Assembly (NCBI RefSeq): GCF_041262525.1
Contig: NZ_JBGCCK010000016.1
Location: 112,156 to 176,155, forward strand
Direction of reading: 5' to 3'
DNA: 64,000 nt
DNA from: Streptacidiphilus sp041262525
GTDB taxonomy: Bacteria; Actinomycetota; Actinomycetes; Streptomycetales; Streptomycetaceae
Of this stretch, positions 42,933 to 51,309 are shown piece after piece. Position 1 is the first letter of the stretch, and every line of letters starts with the position of its first letter. Both the position numbers and the translations under genes were made by a program. The notes under the pieces are model-generated. The model made no database searches and was not told where the DNA came from. It saw only the letters and a list, made by a program, of their open reading frames with translations.

Positions 42933-43954
42933 CCGCGTTCGCTCTGCGTCGCCGCTGGTGGCCCGCTCTCGCGCTGGTCGTGCTGGCGATGGTCCCCTAC
43001 AGCGCGGTGCCGCTGCCCGGCTTGTTGGACGGTCCGATCGGCAGCCCCGGCAGTCTGCAACTGCTGGCGCTCTGCCTGGTTTTCGGCGCCCTTGCCACCG
43101 GCTACGACCTGCTGCTCGGCCGGACCGGACTGCTCTCCTTCGGGCACGCGCTCTACTTCGCCGCCGGAACGTACGCCACGGATCTGCTGCTGACGCACGC
43201 GGGCCTCGGCTTCTGGGCGGCGGCGGGCGTCGGACTGCTGGCCGGGGTGGTCCTGTCCGCGCTGCTCGGCTCGGTCAGCCTGCGGGTGAGCGGGATCGGC
43301 TTCGCGATGGTGACGCTCGCCTTCGCGCAGGCAGGATCGATCCTGGTCCAGCGTGACCCCGGCGGCGTCACCGGCGGCGAGGAGGGCCTGGCCGCGACCG
43401 GACTGCCGAGCTGGGCGGTCGGCATCCAGCACACCGCGAACCTCTACTGGATCGCGCTCGCCTACCTGGTGCTGACCCTGGCCGCCGTGCAGTGGGCGGT
43501 GCGCTCGCCGATCGGGCGGGTCTGGGAGGGCATCAAGGAGAACGAACGCCGGGTGGAGGTACTGGGGCTGCGCCCCTACGGCTTCAAGCTGGTCGCCTTC
43601 GTCCTGGCGGGGACCCTGGCCGCGCTCGGCGGCATCGTCTATCTGCTGCTCACGGGTGGCGCGACGCCGCAGGCGACGAGCTCGGACTTCACGTTGTCGC
43701 TGCTGGTAATGGTCGTCCTCGGCGGCTCCGGCACGCGCTGGGGCCCGCTTGTCGGTGGCGTGCTGTACACCTGGGCTCAGCATCGGCTCGCAGGGCTCGC
43801 CGGCTCGGGGACGATCGCCGGCCTGCCGACGGCACTGCGGGTGCCGCTGTCGCAGCCGCTGTTCCTGCTGGGAGTGTTGTTCGTGATTGTCGTGTACGCG
43901 TTGCCGGGTGGGGTGGCGGGGCTCCCCGCGCGGCTGAGGAGGGCTCAGGCATGA
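42929..43954 (+). CDS. ABC transporter permease, LivM-like
   Basis: Second membrane subunit, 341 residues, about ten helices. GRTGLLSFGHALYFAAGTYATDLLL is the LivM N-terminal motif; SPIGRVWEGIKENERRVEVLGLRPYGFKLVAF is the cytoplasmic coupling loop. It starts at ATG 42929 overlapping the LivH-like stop, and the hydrolase ATG overlaps its own stop, so the hydrolase is part of the same translation chain. Confidence 0.92.
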   Translation: MTAFALRRRWWPALALVVLAMVPYSAVPLPGLLDGPIGSPGSLQLLALCLVFGALATGYDLLLGRTGLLSFGHALYFAAGTYATDLLLTHAGLGFWAAAGVGLLAGVVLSALLGSVSLRVSGIGFAMVTLAFAQAGSILVQRDPGGVTGGEEGLAATGLPSWAVGIQHTANLYWIALAYLVLTLAAVQWAVRSPIGRVWEGIKENERRVEVLGLRPYGFKLVAFVLAGTLAALGGIVYLLLTGGATPQATSSDFTLSLLVMVVLGGSGTRWGPLVGGVLYTWAQHRLAGLAGSGTIAGLPTALRVPLSQPLFLLGVLFVIVVYALPGGVAGLPARLRRAQA

Positions 43955-44832
43955 CCGGTACGAGGTATGAGGAGCTGTCCGTCCCGGTGGAGGGCGGCGA
44001 GCTGGCGGTCCTGCGCTGGGGTGCGTCCGTGCCGGACGCGCCGGTGGTGCTGGCCCTGCACGGCATCACGGCCAACGGCCTCGCCTGGGGCGCCGTCGCC
44101 GAGGCCCTGGCGGGCCGTGCGACGCTGCTCGCGCCCGACCTGCGGGGGCGCGCCGGGAGTGCGAGCGTACGCGGCCCCTGGGGCATAGCCGCGCACGCGG
44201 AGGACGTGGCGGCGGTCGTCGCCGCGCTGGGCGGCGGCGGGCCGGTGGTGTTGGCGGGCCACTCGATGGGCGCGTTCGTCGCGGCGTTGGCGGCTGCGCG
44301 CTACCCGAGGTTGTTCAGCTCGGTGCTGCTGCTCGACGGCGGCGTCGGCTTCACGCCTCCGGCGGGGCTCTCCGGTGACGAGCTGCTGACCGCGGTGATC
44401 GGGCCGGCGATGACGCGGCTGTCGATGACCTTCGAGTCCAGGGCGGTCTACCGGTCCTTCTGGCAGGCGCATCCCGCCGTGGGCGGCGCGTGGTCGGAGC
44501 TGGTCGACGCGTACATCCAACGCGACCTGGTGGGGGTTGAGCCGGCGCTCCGCTCCTCCTGCGTCGTCGAGGCGATCCGCGCGGACGGCGCGGGCCTCTT
44601 CGCGGACGAGGCCCTCACGGCCGTCCACCGCGTCTCGATCCCGACGCGCCTCCTCCTCGCCGAACGCGGCCTCTTCGACGAACCCCAAGCCCTGCTCGAC
44701 GCCCCGCGCCTGGCGGCCGCCGGCCTGGACACCGACCGCGTGCCGTTCACGGTGATCCCCGCCACCAACCACTACACGATCCTGACGGCCCGAGGCCCGG
44801 CCGCGCGTATCGCTGACGCGCTGCTCAGCTGA
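43951..44832 (+). CDS. Alpha/beta hydrolase encoded in the ABC importer operon
   Basis: Alpha/beta-hydrolase-fold enzyme of 293 residues without a signal peptide. Oxyanion region VLALHGITANGLAW, nucleophile Ser in VLAGHSMGAFVAAL, acid Asp expected near LLAERGLFDEP, and His in PATNHYTIL. Fused by overlap (ATGA) to the LivM-like gene, it probably acts on the imported compound, for example an ester, lactone or amide (inference). Together with the divergent CoA-transferase this suggests uptake, hydrolysis and CoA activation of an organic acid precursor. Confidence 0.88.
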   Translation: MTGTRYEELSVPVEGGELAVLRWGASVPDAPVVLALHGITANGLAWGAVAEALAGRATLLAPDLRGRAGSASVRGPWGIAAHAEDVAAVVAALGGGGPVVLAGHSMGAFVAALAAARYPRLFSSVLLLDGGVGFTPPAGLSGDELLTAVIGPAMTRLSMTFESRAVYRSFWQAHPAVGGAWSELVDAYIQRDLVGVEPALRSSCVVEAIRADGAGLFADEALTAVHRVSIPTRLLLAERGLFDEPQALLDAPRLAAAGLDTDRVPFTVIPATNHYTILTARGPAARIADALLS

Positions 44833-44856
44833 GGCACCTGAGATTGTTCCACCTCC

Positions 44857-45044
44857 AGGGGCGCGGGGCTCTGCCGCTCCGCGGCGTGGGCGCGACAGGT
44901 TACGACGGAGGGCCAGTTGCAACATCCAGGGGCGCGGGGAACTGCGCGACAAGCCACCCATGAAGCTACTGATCCGAACGTGCAGGGCCATCCGCTCAGG
45001 GTGGTTGTTCGCGCAGTTCCCCGCGCCCCCAGATAGTGCAGCTG
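44857..45044. repeat. Palindromic intergenic repeat, copy 3, inverted centre, plus a half arm
   Basis: A partial arm (GGGGCGCGGGGCTCTGCCGC) starts at 44857; the full element runs about 44914-45044, with GGGGCGCGGGGAACTGCGCG and GCGCAGTTCCCCGCGCCCC arms. Its centre reads CCGAACGTGCAGGGCCATCCGC, the reverse complement of the centre in the other copies. It fills the gap between convergent genes. Confidence 0.85.
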
Positions 45045-45060
45045 CCCCGCCGTGCAAGAC

Positions 45061-45666
45061 CTACGCCGCCTCGGCGAGCTCTGTGCGGGTGCGGGCGCGT
45101 GCGCGAGCAACCCTGCGAGCGACCAGCGCGCTGATGGTCGTCGTCGCCGCGCAGGAGACCGCGAAGCTCAGCCAGAAGGTGTTGAACGCGTTCTCGTTCA
45201 GCCACCCCATCCCGACGATGTACGTCGCCCAGACGACCGCCGACGCCGCCGACCACCGGATGAACCGCCGCGGCGGGTTCGCCGCCGTGCCGACGGCCAG
45301 GTCAAGCACTGAGCGGCCGCCAGGCACAAAGCGGGCCACGATCACCGTCCGCCCGGTCTTCCGCTCCAGCGCCCGCAGCACGGAGGCTGCCGCGTCCGCC
45401 GTTCCCGCCCGCCGCGCGAGCCAGCGACGCGCGCGGTCGGCGCCCCCGCGGGCGAGGCGCAGCAGCAGCAGGTCCGCGGCGAAGGAGGCCAACGCCACGC
45501 CGCCCACGAGCGCCGGCAGGGGCGTGTGGGCCTCGCCGGACTCCAGCACGGCGGCGACGACGATCGTGCCGCTCGGTACGAAGGGCAGGAACGCGTCGGA
45601 GAAGACGGCCAGCAGCGCGGCCAGAAAGAACCACCATGATCCCAGGAAGCCAAGCACCATACTCAC
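45061..45666 (-). CDS. DedA/VTT-domain membrane protein
   Basis: A 201-residue integral membrane protein of the DedA (SNARE-associated/VTT) family, possibly a phospholipid-translocating or proton-linked transporter. FLPFVPSGTIVVAAVLES is the re-entrant loop region and GRTVIVARFVPGGRSVLDLAVGTA the second conserved loop with its essential Arg; the normal second-loop Pro/Gly are present. GTG 45666 follows GAGGAGCTGGCAGC; ATG 45660 is an alternative. Convergent with the ABC operon across repeat copy 3. Confidence 0.85.
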   Translation of the reverse strand: MSMVLGFLGSWWFFLAALLAVFSDAFLPFVPSGTIVVAAVLESGEAHTPLPALVGGVALASFAADLLLLRLARGGADRARRWLARRAGTADAAASVLRALERKTGRTVIVARFVPGGRSVLDLAVGTAANPPRRFIRWSAASAVVWATYIVGMGWLNENAFNTFWLSFAVSCAATTTISALVARRVARARARTRTELAEAA

Positions 45667-45951
45667 GCTGCCAGCTCCTCTACGAAGTTCTCTCGTGTCC
45701 CACTACAGATCCGCTCGGCTCGCCCCCCGGTACGGTGATGCTGATCGATGACCAACGCTAGCCGGTCACATGATCACACCCACAGCCGCCCCCGGTGACT
45801 CACCTCACTCCCTTCTTACCTGGGTAAACGCTGTGAATTCGGAAGCGGAACCAGAGCCCGGACCCTCCGCTATCGCTTCGTGACGCCGCGTTCATCCTGC
45901 GGCTGACTTCCCGTCAGCTCAGCGACTTGCCCCCTTCCTACCTTCGTCACT

Positions 45952-47337
45952 GTGACCGCCACTCTTCAGCCCGCCGCGGCGCCCTCCACGGCGCCGCAGC
46001 CGCCGCAGACCGGACCGGCGCCGGGCGTCGCCGGGCAGGCGTCGCGTCGCGCCGCCGGTCCGGTGCTGCGCCTGCGCGCACAGGCGGGCGCCGCACTGCT
46101 CCTGGTCGCGGCACTGCTCGCCGTCGCGCTGCTCGGCTTCGCCGACACCGCCGCGCGGGTGCACCAGCTCGTCGCCGTCTCCGAGCCGCGCGCCGCCGCG
46201 GCGGGGCGCCTCTACCAGGCGCTGTCCGACCTGGACGCGCAGCGCGCCAAGTCCCTCGTCGTCGGCTACTCCGCCGCCACGCCCGGCGACCCCAACGCCA
46301 CGCCCGTGCTCGTCGACGACGGCGTCCTCGCCTCGCTGACCGCGCAGGCGGACCAGCGGGCCGCCGACCAGGCCTTCGCGCAGCTCGCCGCCTCCGCCGA
46401 CGCGGAGAAGGTGCGCGGGCTGCTCGACACGCTCTCCCTCTACGACGCCCTGACCGGCACGGAGGAGTACTTCGTCGGCACCCAGGCCAACCCCGTCGTC
46501 GGGCACCCGCTGCCGGCCGCCGTCGACAACTACGCCCAGGCCGACGCGCTGCTCCAGGCGGCGCTGCTGCCCCAGGTCCACGCCCTGCTCGCCGACGCCG
46601 ACCAGCAGGTCGCCCACGACCGCGACGCCGCCCACGCCGCCGCGCTGCGCTACACGCTGCTGCTTGCGGTGCTCGGCGCGGGCGCCGTGCTCCTGCTGCT
46701 CTGGTGGCAGCGGGACCTGACGGTGCGCCACCACCGGGTCTTCAGTCTGCCGTTGCTGGGCGCTACCCTCGCCGTGCTCGCACTGCTCCTCGGCGCGACC
46801 TCCACGCTGCTCGACGCGGCCGACCAGGTCGACGCCGCGGTGGCGCGCGGCTACACCCCCTACGCCCGGCTCGCGCAGGCGTCGGTCGCGGCGGCCGACG
46901 CGGAGGCGCGGCAGAGCCGCTGGGTCGTGGACGACAGCTACCGCATCGTGCTCGGCGACCAGTTCCGCGCGGACGCCGACCAGGTCCGGGGGCTGCTGGC
47001 AGCCGACACCGACCCGGCGGCGGCCGTCGTCCGGCAGCGCTTCGACGCGTACCTGAGCGCCGACGGCAACCTGCGCCAGGTCGCCGGGAGCGGCGACGTC
47101 AACCAGGCCGCCCTCCGGCTCACCGGCGTCGGCCGCGACGACGTGGCCTTCGCCTACTACGACTTCACGCTGCACCTGGACCAACTGGCCACCGATCACG
47201 CGGCGGCCTTCTCCGCGCACGCGGCCGCGGCACGCGACGACCTCGGCGTCTGGCCGGCGGCCTCGGCCGCGCTGCTGGGCACCGCCCTGCTGCTGGTCCT
47301 GGCCGGGGTCAGGCCCCGGCTGCGCGAGTACAGCTGA
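45952..47337 (+). CDS. Four-TM membrane protein with two extracellular helical domains, unknown
   Basis: A 461-residue protein: Pro/Ala-rich cytoplasmic start, helix at about 47-65 (GAALLLVAALLAVALLGF), external helical domain of about 165 residues, helix (TLLLAVLGAGAVLLLLWW), short basic loop (RHHR), helix (LPLLGATLAVLALLLG), second external domain, last helix (ASAALLGTALLLVLAG). The two halves look like a duplication: helix, all-alpha domain, helix. Similar proteins in Streptomyces lack function and recall four-helix-bundle sensors without a signalling domain. GTG 45952 lacks a clear ribosome site. Confidence 0.75.
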   Translation: MTATLQPAAAPSTAPQPPQTGPAPGVAGQASRRAAGPVLRLRAQAGAALLLVAALLAVALLGFADTAARVHQLVAVSEPRAAAAGRLYQALSDLDAQRAKSLVVGYSAATPGDPNATPVLVDDGVLASLTAQADQRAADQAFAQLAASADAEKVRGLLDTLSLYDALTGTEEYFVGTQANPVVGHPLPAAVDNYAQADALLQAALLPQVHALLADADQQVAHDRDAAHAAALRYTLLLAVLGAGAVLLLLWWQRDLTVRHHRVFSLPLLGATLAVLALLLGATSTLLDAADQVDAAVARGYTPYARLAQASVAAADAEARQSRWVVDDSYRIVLGDQFRADADQVRGLLAADTDPAAAVVRQRFDAYLSADGNLRQVAGSGDVNQAALRLTGVGRDDVAFAYYDFTLHLDQLATDHAAAFSAHAAAARDDLGVWPAASAALLGTALLLVLAGVRPRLREYS

Positions 47338-47351
47338 GGGTGAAGGGTCCT

Positions 47352-48005
47352 TCAGGCGTGCGCGTGGCGGTAGAGGTAGTCCACGACCGGGACGGTGCCG
47401 GGCACGCCGTTGGGCGTCATGAAGGGTGAGGTGCGGTACGTCCCGCCGACGACGACGCTGGGCATCTCGTCGGTCTGGTACGTGTCGCGCAGCGCCGGCG
47501 CGGCCTGGGTCTCGTCCCAGACCTGCTGCGACTCGTAGGCGTCCTTGACGGCGGTCGGGTCGAGACCGGCGTCCGCGGCCCAGGTCAGCACGGCCGTCTC
47601 GGTGGTCAGGTCGAGCCCCTGCTCGCGGACCGCGCGGAACACCGGCAGCGCCTCGCGCTGGGCGACGCCCAGCTTGTCGAGCGTGTAGTAGAGCCGGGCA
47701 TACGCCATCATCACCGGCTTGTCCGGCCACGCGGCCGGGATCCGGCGGACGACGACGGGCGGGTTCTGCCGTGCCGCCCAGTCGTCGAGCGGCTGCTCAA
47801 GCTGGTAGGAGTGCGGGCAGTCGTACCAGAAGACCTCGACGACCTCGCGCGGCGAGGTCTTGACCGGCTGTGCGAGCCGGACGTACTGCGTGCCCTCGGT
47901 CGGCGTCGCGGAGACGTCCGCGGCGGGCGCGCCGGGCGCGGGGGCCGCGGCGAGAAGCGTGGAGCAGGTGGCGGCAGCGAGGGCCAGCCGGAGGAGTACG
48001 CGCAT
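47352..48005 (-). CDS. DsbA-like thioredoxin-fold protein with CPHS in place of CPHC
   Basis: Secreted protein of 217 residues resembling periplasmic DsbA. Signal peptide from MRVLLRLALAAATC to about residue 28. The core VVEVFWYDCPHSYQLEQPL matches the DsbA active-site region FxFxCPHCYQFE, but the second Cys is Ser. A helical insert (VMMAYARLYYTLDKLG) and the cis-Pro loop in TYQTDEMPSVVVGGTYR follow. Loss of the resolving Cys should prevent normal disulfide transfer, leaving an isomerase-like, reductase-blocked or binding role. ATG 48005. It converges with the four-TM gene, only 14 bp apart. Confidence 0.85.
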   Translation of the reverse strand: MRVLLRLALAAATCSTLLAAAPAPGAPAADVSATPTEGTQYVRLAQPVKTSPREVVEVFWYDCPHSYQLEQPLDDWAARQNPPVVVRRIPAAWPDKPVMMAYARLYYTLDKLGVAQREALPVFRAVREQGLDLTTETAVLTWAADAGLDPTAVKDAYESQQVWDETQAAPALRDTYQTDEMPSVVVGGTYRTSPFMTPNGVPGTVPVVDYLYRHAHA

Positions 48006-48121
48006 GCTGGCACGATGGCAAGCCGCCCGCGCCCGCACCCTCCTGACACGACGACGCCCGCGCGCTTTCGCCCGAACGGGGCCACGTCTGTCTCCCGTTT
48101 GCACCCCCCATCGCCCCCGCC

Positions 48122-48420
48122 CGGGACGCTCCGGCGTGCTTCCCCAGGTGGGTCCCGCTGTCGGGCTCCGCTGGCGCGGTGCGGCGGGGGCGGTTCGCCT
48201 GCACGGCCACCTTGGCGTCGCCCGCCCCGCGCGGGACGCTCCGGCGCGCTTCGCCCGGCGATTCTCGCCGTCGGGCTCCGCTGGCGCGGCGCGGCAAGGA
48301 CGGTTCGCCTCTACGGCCACCGGCGCGGCTCGCCCCGCCGCCCGGGACGCTCCGGCGTGCTTCGCCTGTACGCCCACCTCAGCGCCGCCCGCCCCGCCCG
48401 CCCCGCCCGCGCCGGACGGC
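48122..48420. repeat. Tandem repeat of about 110 bp
   Basis: Three units start at 48122, 48232 and 48343, each opening CGGGACGCTCCGGCG and then GCTTC. The first two share TCGGGCTCCGCTGGCGCGG, CGGTTCGCCT and ACGGCCACC; the third is cut after about 75 bp by a CCCGCCCCG run. Open frames cross it on both strands but are low-complexity and I see no gene. It lies upstream of the ABC-F gene and downstream of no operon. Confidence 0.8.
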
Positions 48421-48677
48421 GCGTAATTCCGTTGCGGCGTTCCTGAGCCGCGCCTACCGTGGAGCGCGTACCCATCGCCGCCCGACAGGAGTAGGCCGTT
48501 GCTTTGCTGAGCTCGGAGACACGTCCCGACCTCAGCCAGCCGCGCCCCTGATTCCTGGGCGGCTTTCGCATGCCCGCGCCCGCGCGCTTTGACGCGCGCC
48601 GCGCCGCGCGCGTCTCGTCGGATCCCCGTGTCTCCCACCGTGCCGCTGGACCACCCACCGACACCGGGAGCTGCCCC

Positions 48678-50315
48678 ATGCATCCGCACAACGACCCTTC
48701 CGCCGCTGCCTCGATCGTCTGCACCGGCCTCGACTACACCTGGCCCGACGGCGTTCCCGTCCTGCGCGACCTCGACCTCGCCGTCGGCCCCGGCCGGACC
48801 GGTCTGGTCGGCCGGAACGGCAGCGGCAAGTCCACCCTGATCCGGCTGATCGCCGGCGACCTGTTGCCCGAGGCCGGACGCGTACGGGTGCAGGGGACGC
48901 TCGGCTACCTGCCGCAGCACCTGCCGCTCGACGCGGCGCTGCCCGTGGACGCCGCGCTCGGCATCGCCGCCGCGCGCAGCGCCCTGCGGGCCATCGAGCG
49001 CGGCGAGGCGACGGAGGCGAACTACGACGCAGTCGGCGAGGACTGGGACGTCGAGGAACGCGCCCGCGCCGAGCTCGACCGCCTCGGGCTCGGGCACCTC
49101 GACCTGGACCGGCGTCTCGGCGAGCTCTCGGGCGGCGAGGCCGTCCTGCTCGGCCTGGCCGGACAACTACTGCGCCGCCCGAACGTGTTGTTGCTCGACG
49201 AGCCGAGCAACAACCTGGACTCGCTCGCGCGCGAGCGGCTCTACGAGGCCGTCACCGGCTTCCGCGGCACGCTCGTCGTGGTCAGCCACGACCGCACGCT
49301 GCTGGACCTGGTCGACCGGGTCGCCGAGCTGCGGGAGGGCGAGGTCACCTGGTTCGGCGGGAACTTCACCGCCTTCGAGCACGCGCTCGCCGTCACCCAG
49401 CAGGCGGCCGAGCGCTGCGCCCGCGCCGCCGAGAGCGACCTGCGCCGACAGCGTCGCGAACTCATCGACACCCAGGTCAAGTTGGCCCGGCGCAAGCGCT
49501 TCGGCCAGAAGATGTACGACACCAAGCGGGAGCCGAAGATCGTTATGAACGACCGCAAGCGCACCGCCCAGGTCTCGGCCGGCCGGCTGCACAGCGAGCA
49601 CGAGGACAAGGTCGAGGCCGCGCGCGAGCGGCTGGCCGCCGCCGAGCTCGCCGTGCGGGACGACGACGAGATCCGCATCGACCTGCCCGCGACCGAGGTC
49701 CCGGCCGGGCGCACCGTGCTCGCACTGACCGGCGTGATCCTCCGCTGCCAGCAGGACGGCGCAGCGGACGCGTCACGCATCGACCTGGAGCTGCGCGGCC
49801 CCGAGCGCCTCGCCCTGCTCGGCGCCAACGGCAGCGGCAAGACCACCCTGCTGCGCACCGTCGTGGGCGAGCTCTCACCGCTCGCGGGGGAGGTCCACGC
49901 GCCGGTCCCACTGCGCTACCTGCCGCAACGGCTCGACCTGCTGGACGAGGAGCTGAGCGTCTTCGCCAACGCCGCCCGCTTTGCGCCCCAGGCGACCGAG
50001 AACGCGCTGCGCGCCCGGCTCGCCCGCTTCCTCTTCCGGGGCGGACGCGCGGACCAGCTGGTGGGCACGCTCTCGGGAGGTGAACGCTTCCGGGCGACGC
50101 TCGCCGCGCTGTTGCTCGCCGAGCCTGCTCCGCAGCTCCTGCTGCTGGACGAGCCGACGAACAATCTGGACCTGGCCGGGGTCCGGCAGCTCGGCACCGC
50201 GCTGGCGGGCTACCGGGGCGCGCTGATCGTGGTCAGCCACGACCAGCGCTTCCTCGACGAGCTCGGCGTCGACCGGGCTCTCCGGCTGGAGCGCTCGCCG
50301 TCGGCGCCGAGCTGA
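48678..50315 (+). CDS. ABC-F family ATPase
   Basis: Soluble tandem ABC ATPase of 545 residues acting on the ribosome; some members protect against antibiotics, others regulate translation. Two cassettes: Walker A GRNGSGKS with LSGGE and VLLLDEPSNNLD, then GANGSGKT with LSGGE and LLLLDEPTNNLD. The charged interdomain linker (RRKRFGQKMYDTKREPK ... RLHSEHEDKVEAAR) occupies about 265-335. No membrane segments. ATG 48678 after CCGGGAG. The 670-bp upstream region holds a tandem repeat and several GC-rich inverted repeats, but I cannot resolve a leader peptide. Confidence 0.9.
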   Translation: MHPHNDPSAAASIVCTGLDYTWPDGVPVLRDLDLAVGPGRTGLVGRNGSGKSTLIRLIAGDLLPEAGRVRVQGTLGYLPQHLPLDAALPVDAALGIAAARSALRAIERGEATEANYDAVGEDWDVEERARAELDRLGLGHLDLDRRLGELSGGEAVLLGLAGQLLRRPNVLLLDEPSNNLDSLARERLYEAVTGFRGTLVVVSHDRTLLDLVDRVAELREGEVTWFGGNFTAFEHALAVTQQAAERCARAAESDLRRQRRELIDTQVKLARRKRFGQKMYDTKREPKIVMNDRKRTAQVSAGRLHSEHEDKVEAARERLAAAELAVRDDDEIRIDLPATEVPAGRTVLALTGVILRCQQDGAADASRIDLELRGPERLALLGANGSGKTTLLRTVVGELSPLAGEVHAPVPLRYLPQRLDLLDEELSVFANAARFAPQATENALRARLARFLFRGGRADQLVGTLSGGERFRATLAALLLAEPAPQLLLLDEPTNNLDLAGVRQLGTALAGYRGALIVVSHDQRFLDELGVDRALRLERSPSAPS

Positions 50316-50332
50316 CCCGTCCCGAAATGCTG

Positions 50333-50364
50333 CTGCCCTGCCCGACATCCATCGGGCAGGGCAG
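50333..50364. terminator. Bidirectional terminator after ABC-F
   Basis: CTGCCCTGCCCGA and its exact complement flank a 6-nt loop, between convergent stops at 50315 and 50408. Confidence 0.75.
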
Positions 50365-50407
50365 GGCAGAGCAGGGCAGTCGCGGCAGCGCTGGGCCGGG
50401 CCGGGGA

Positions 50408-51055
50408 TCAGCCCGTGGTGCTGGCAGTCGCCGGCGCCTTCAGACCGGCCATGAACCAGTCGAAGTAGATCGCGCTGGAGACGAAGAGACCGATCAGACC
50501 GAGCGCGATGCCCGCCCAGGCCACCGCCCGTACCCAGGTGGGCAGCTGCTTCGAGGAGAGGAAGGTGCCGCCGAACACGGTGACCGCGCCGAGCAGCAGC
50601 GCGACGAGCGCGAAGAGGCCGTTCCACTCGGCCATCCGGTGCCAGGCCGTGTTGTAGGAAGCCTTCAGGATGTCCGCGGTGGTCTTCGCCCCGGAGATCT
50701 GACCCAGCACCTGCTGGCGCTGCTGGATGACCGTGCCAAGGAAGGTGCCGCTGATCGAGACCAGGCCGAGCGCGCCGGAAACGATCGCGACCGCGCCGCC
50801 GAGGACCCCGGTGGAGACGCTCTCCTCGGTGAGGGCCTCGAGCTCCTCGTCGGTGAGCTCGTCCAGCTCCTTCTGCTCGGGGCTGAGGACCTCGTTCGGC
50901 CGGGGTGACCAGGCCTTCTTCTGGTTCACGGAGAGCGTGACCGTCTCGGGGCTTGCCGTCACAGTGGGTGCGTCCGCGGGCTCTACGGCGGAAACTCCGC
51001 CGAGGCCGGGCAGGCCACTGGGACTGTTCGGGGTGGTGGGACCGGGAGTCGTCAT
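50408..51055 (-). CDS. Conserved membrane protein, unknown
   Basis: A 215-residue protein. The N-terminal 80 residues are polar, Pro/Ser/Thr-rich then acidic (PEQKELDELTDEELEALTEE); four hydrophobic segments follow (TGVLGGAVAIVSGALGLVSI, an area around GTVIQQ is polar, GLFALVALLLGAVTVFGG, WVRAVAWAGIALGLIGLFV). The arrangement is known from actinobacterial hypothetical proteins; no function is apparent. ATG 51055. Divergent from the carboxylase operon, with about 250 bp of shared promoter DNA. Confidence 0.7.
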   Translation of the reverse strand: MTTPGPTTPNSPSGLPGLGGVSAVEPADAPTVTASPETVTLSVNQKKAWSPRPNEVLSPEQKELDELTDEELEALTEESVSTGVLGGAVAIVSGALGLVSISGTFLGTVIQQRQQVLGQISGAKTTADILKASYNTAWHRMAEWNGLFALVALLLGAVTVFGGTFLSSKQLPTWVRAVAWAGIALGLIGLFVSSAIYFDWFMAGLKAPATASTTG

Positions 51056-51309
51056 GCGCGGAACCTTAGGGCTTCTTTGTGAGGAACGGATGAATTCTTG
51101 ACTCCTTCATGGGATTCCCGCCCAACGGAGAGCCCGCTGCTCCGCAGGTGACCCGAGGCCACTCCTGTCCACCCTCGCCAGGAACGGGGCTCAGGTCTTG
51201 TACAGAGTCGCACCCATGGATGGCTGGCTCCTCCTCGTAGGGTCGTATAGGTGAGCTGGTTCGCCTTCGCAGCGGCGGGCCGTTCCGCACAGACCTTGGA
51301 GTGTTCTGC

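Noticed and set aside
45919..47730. Minus-strand frame of 603 codons opposite the four-TM protein
   Set aside because: Begins inside the DsbA-like gene in the wrong frame and has no recognisable domain.
48006..48592. Low-complexity frames through the 110-bp repeat as genes
   Set aside because: All six frames are Arg/Pro/Ala-rich, none has a ribosome site or family likeness, and the pattern follows the DNA repeat.
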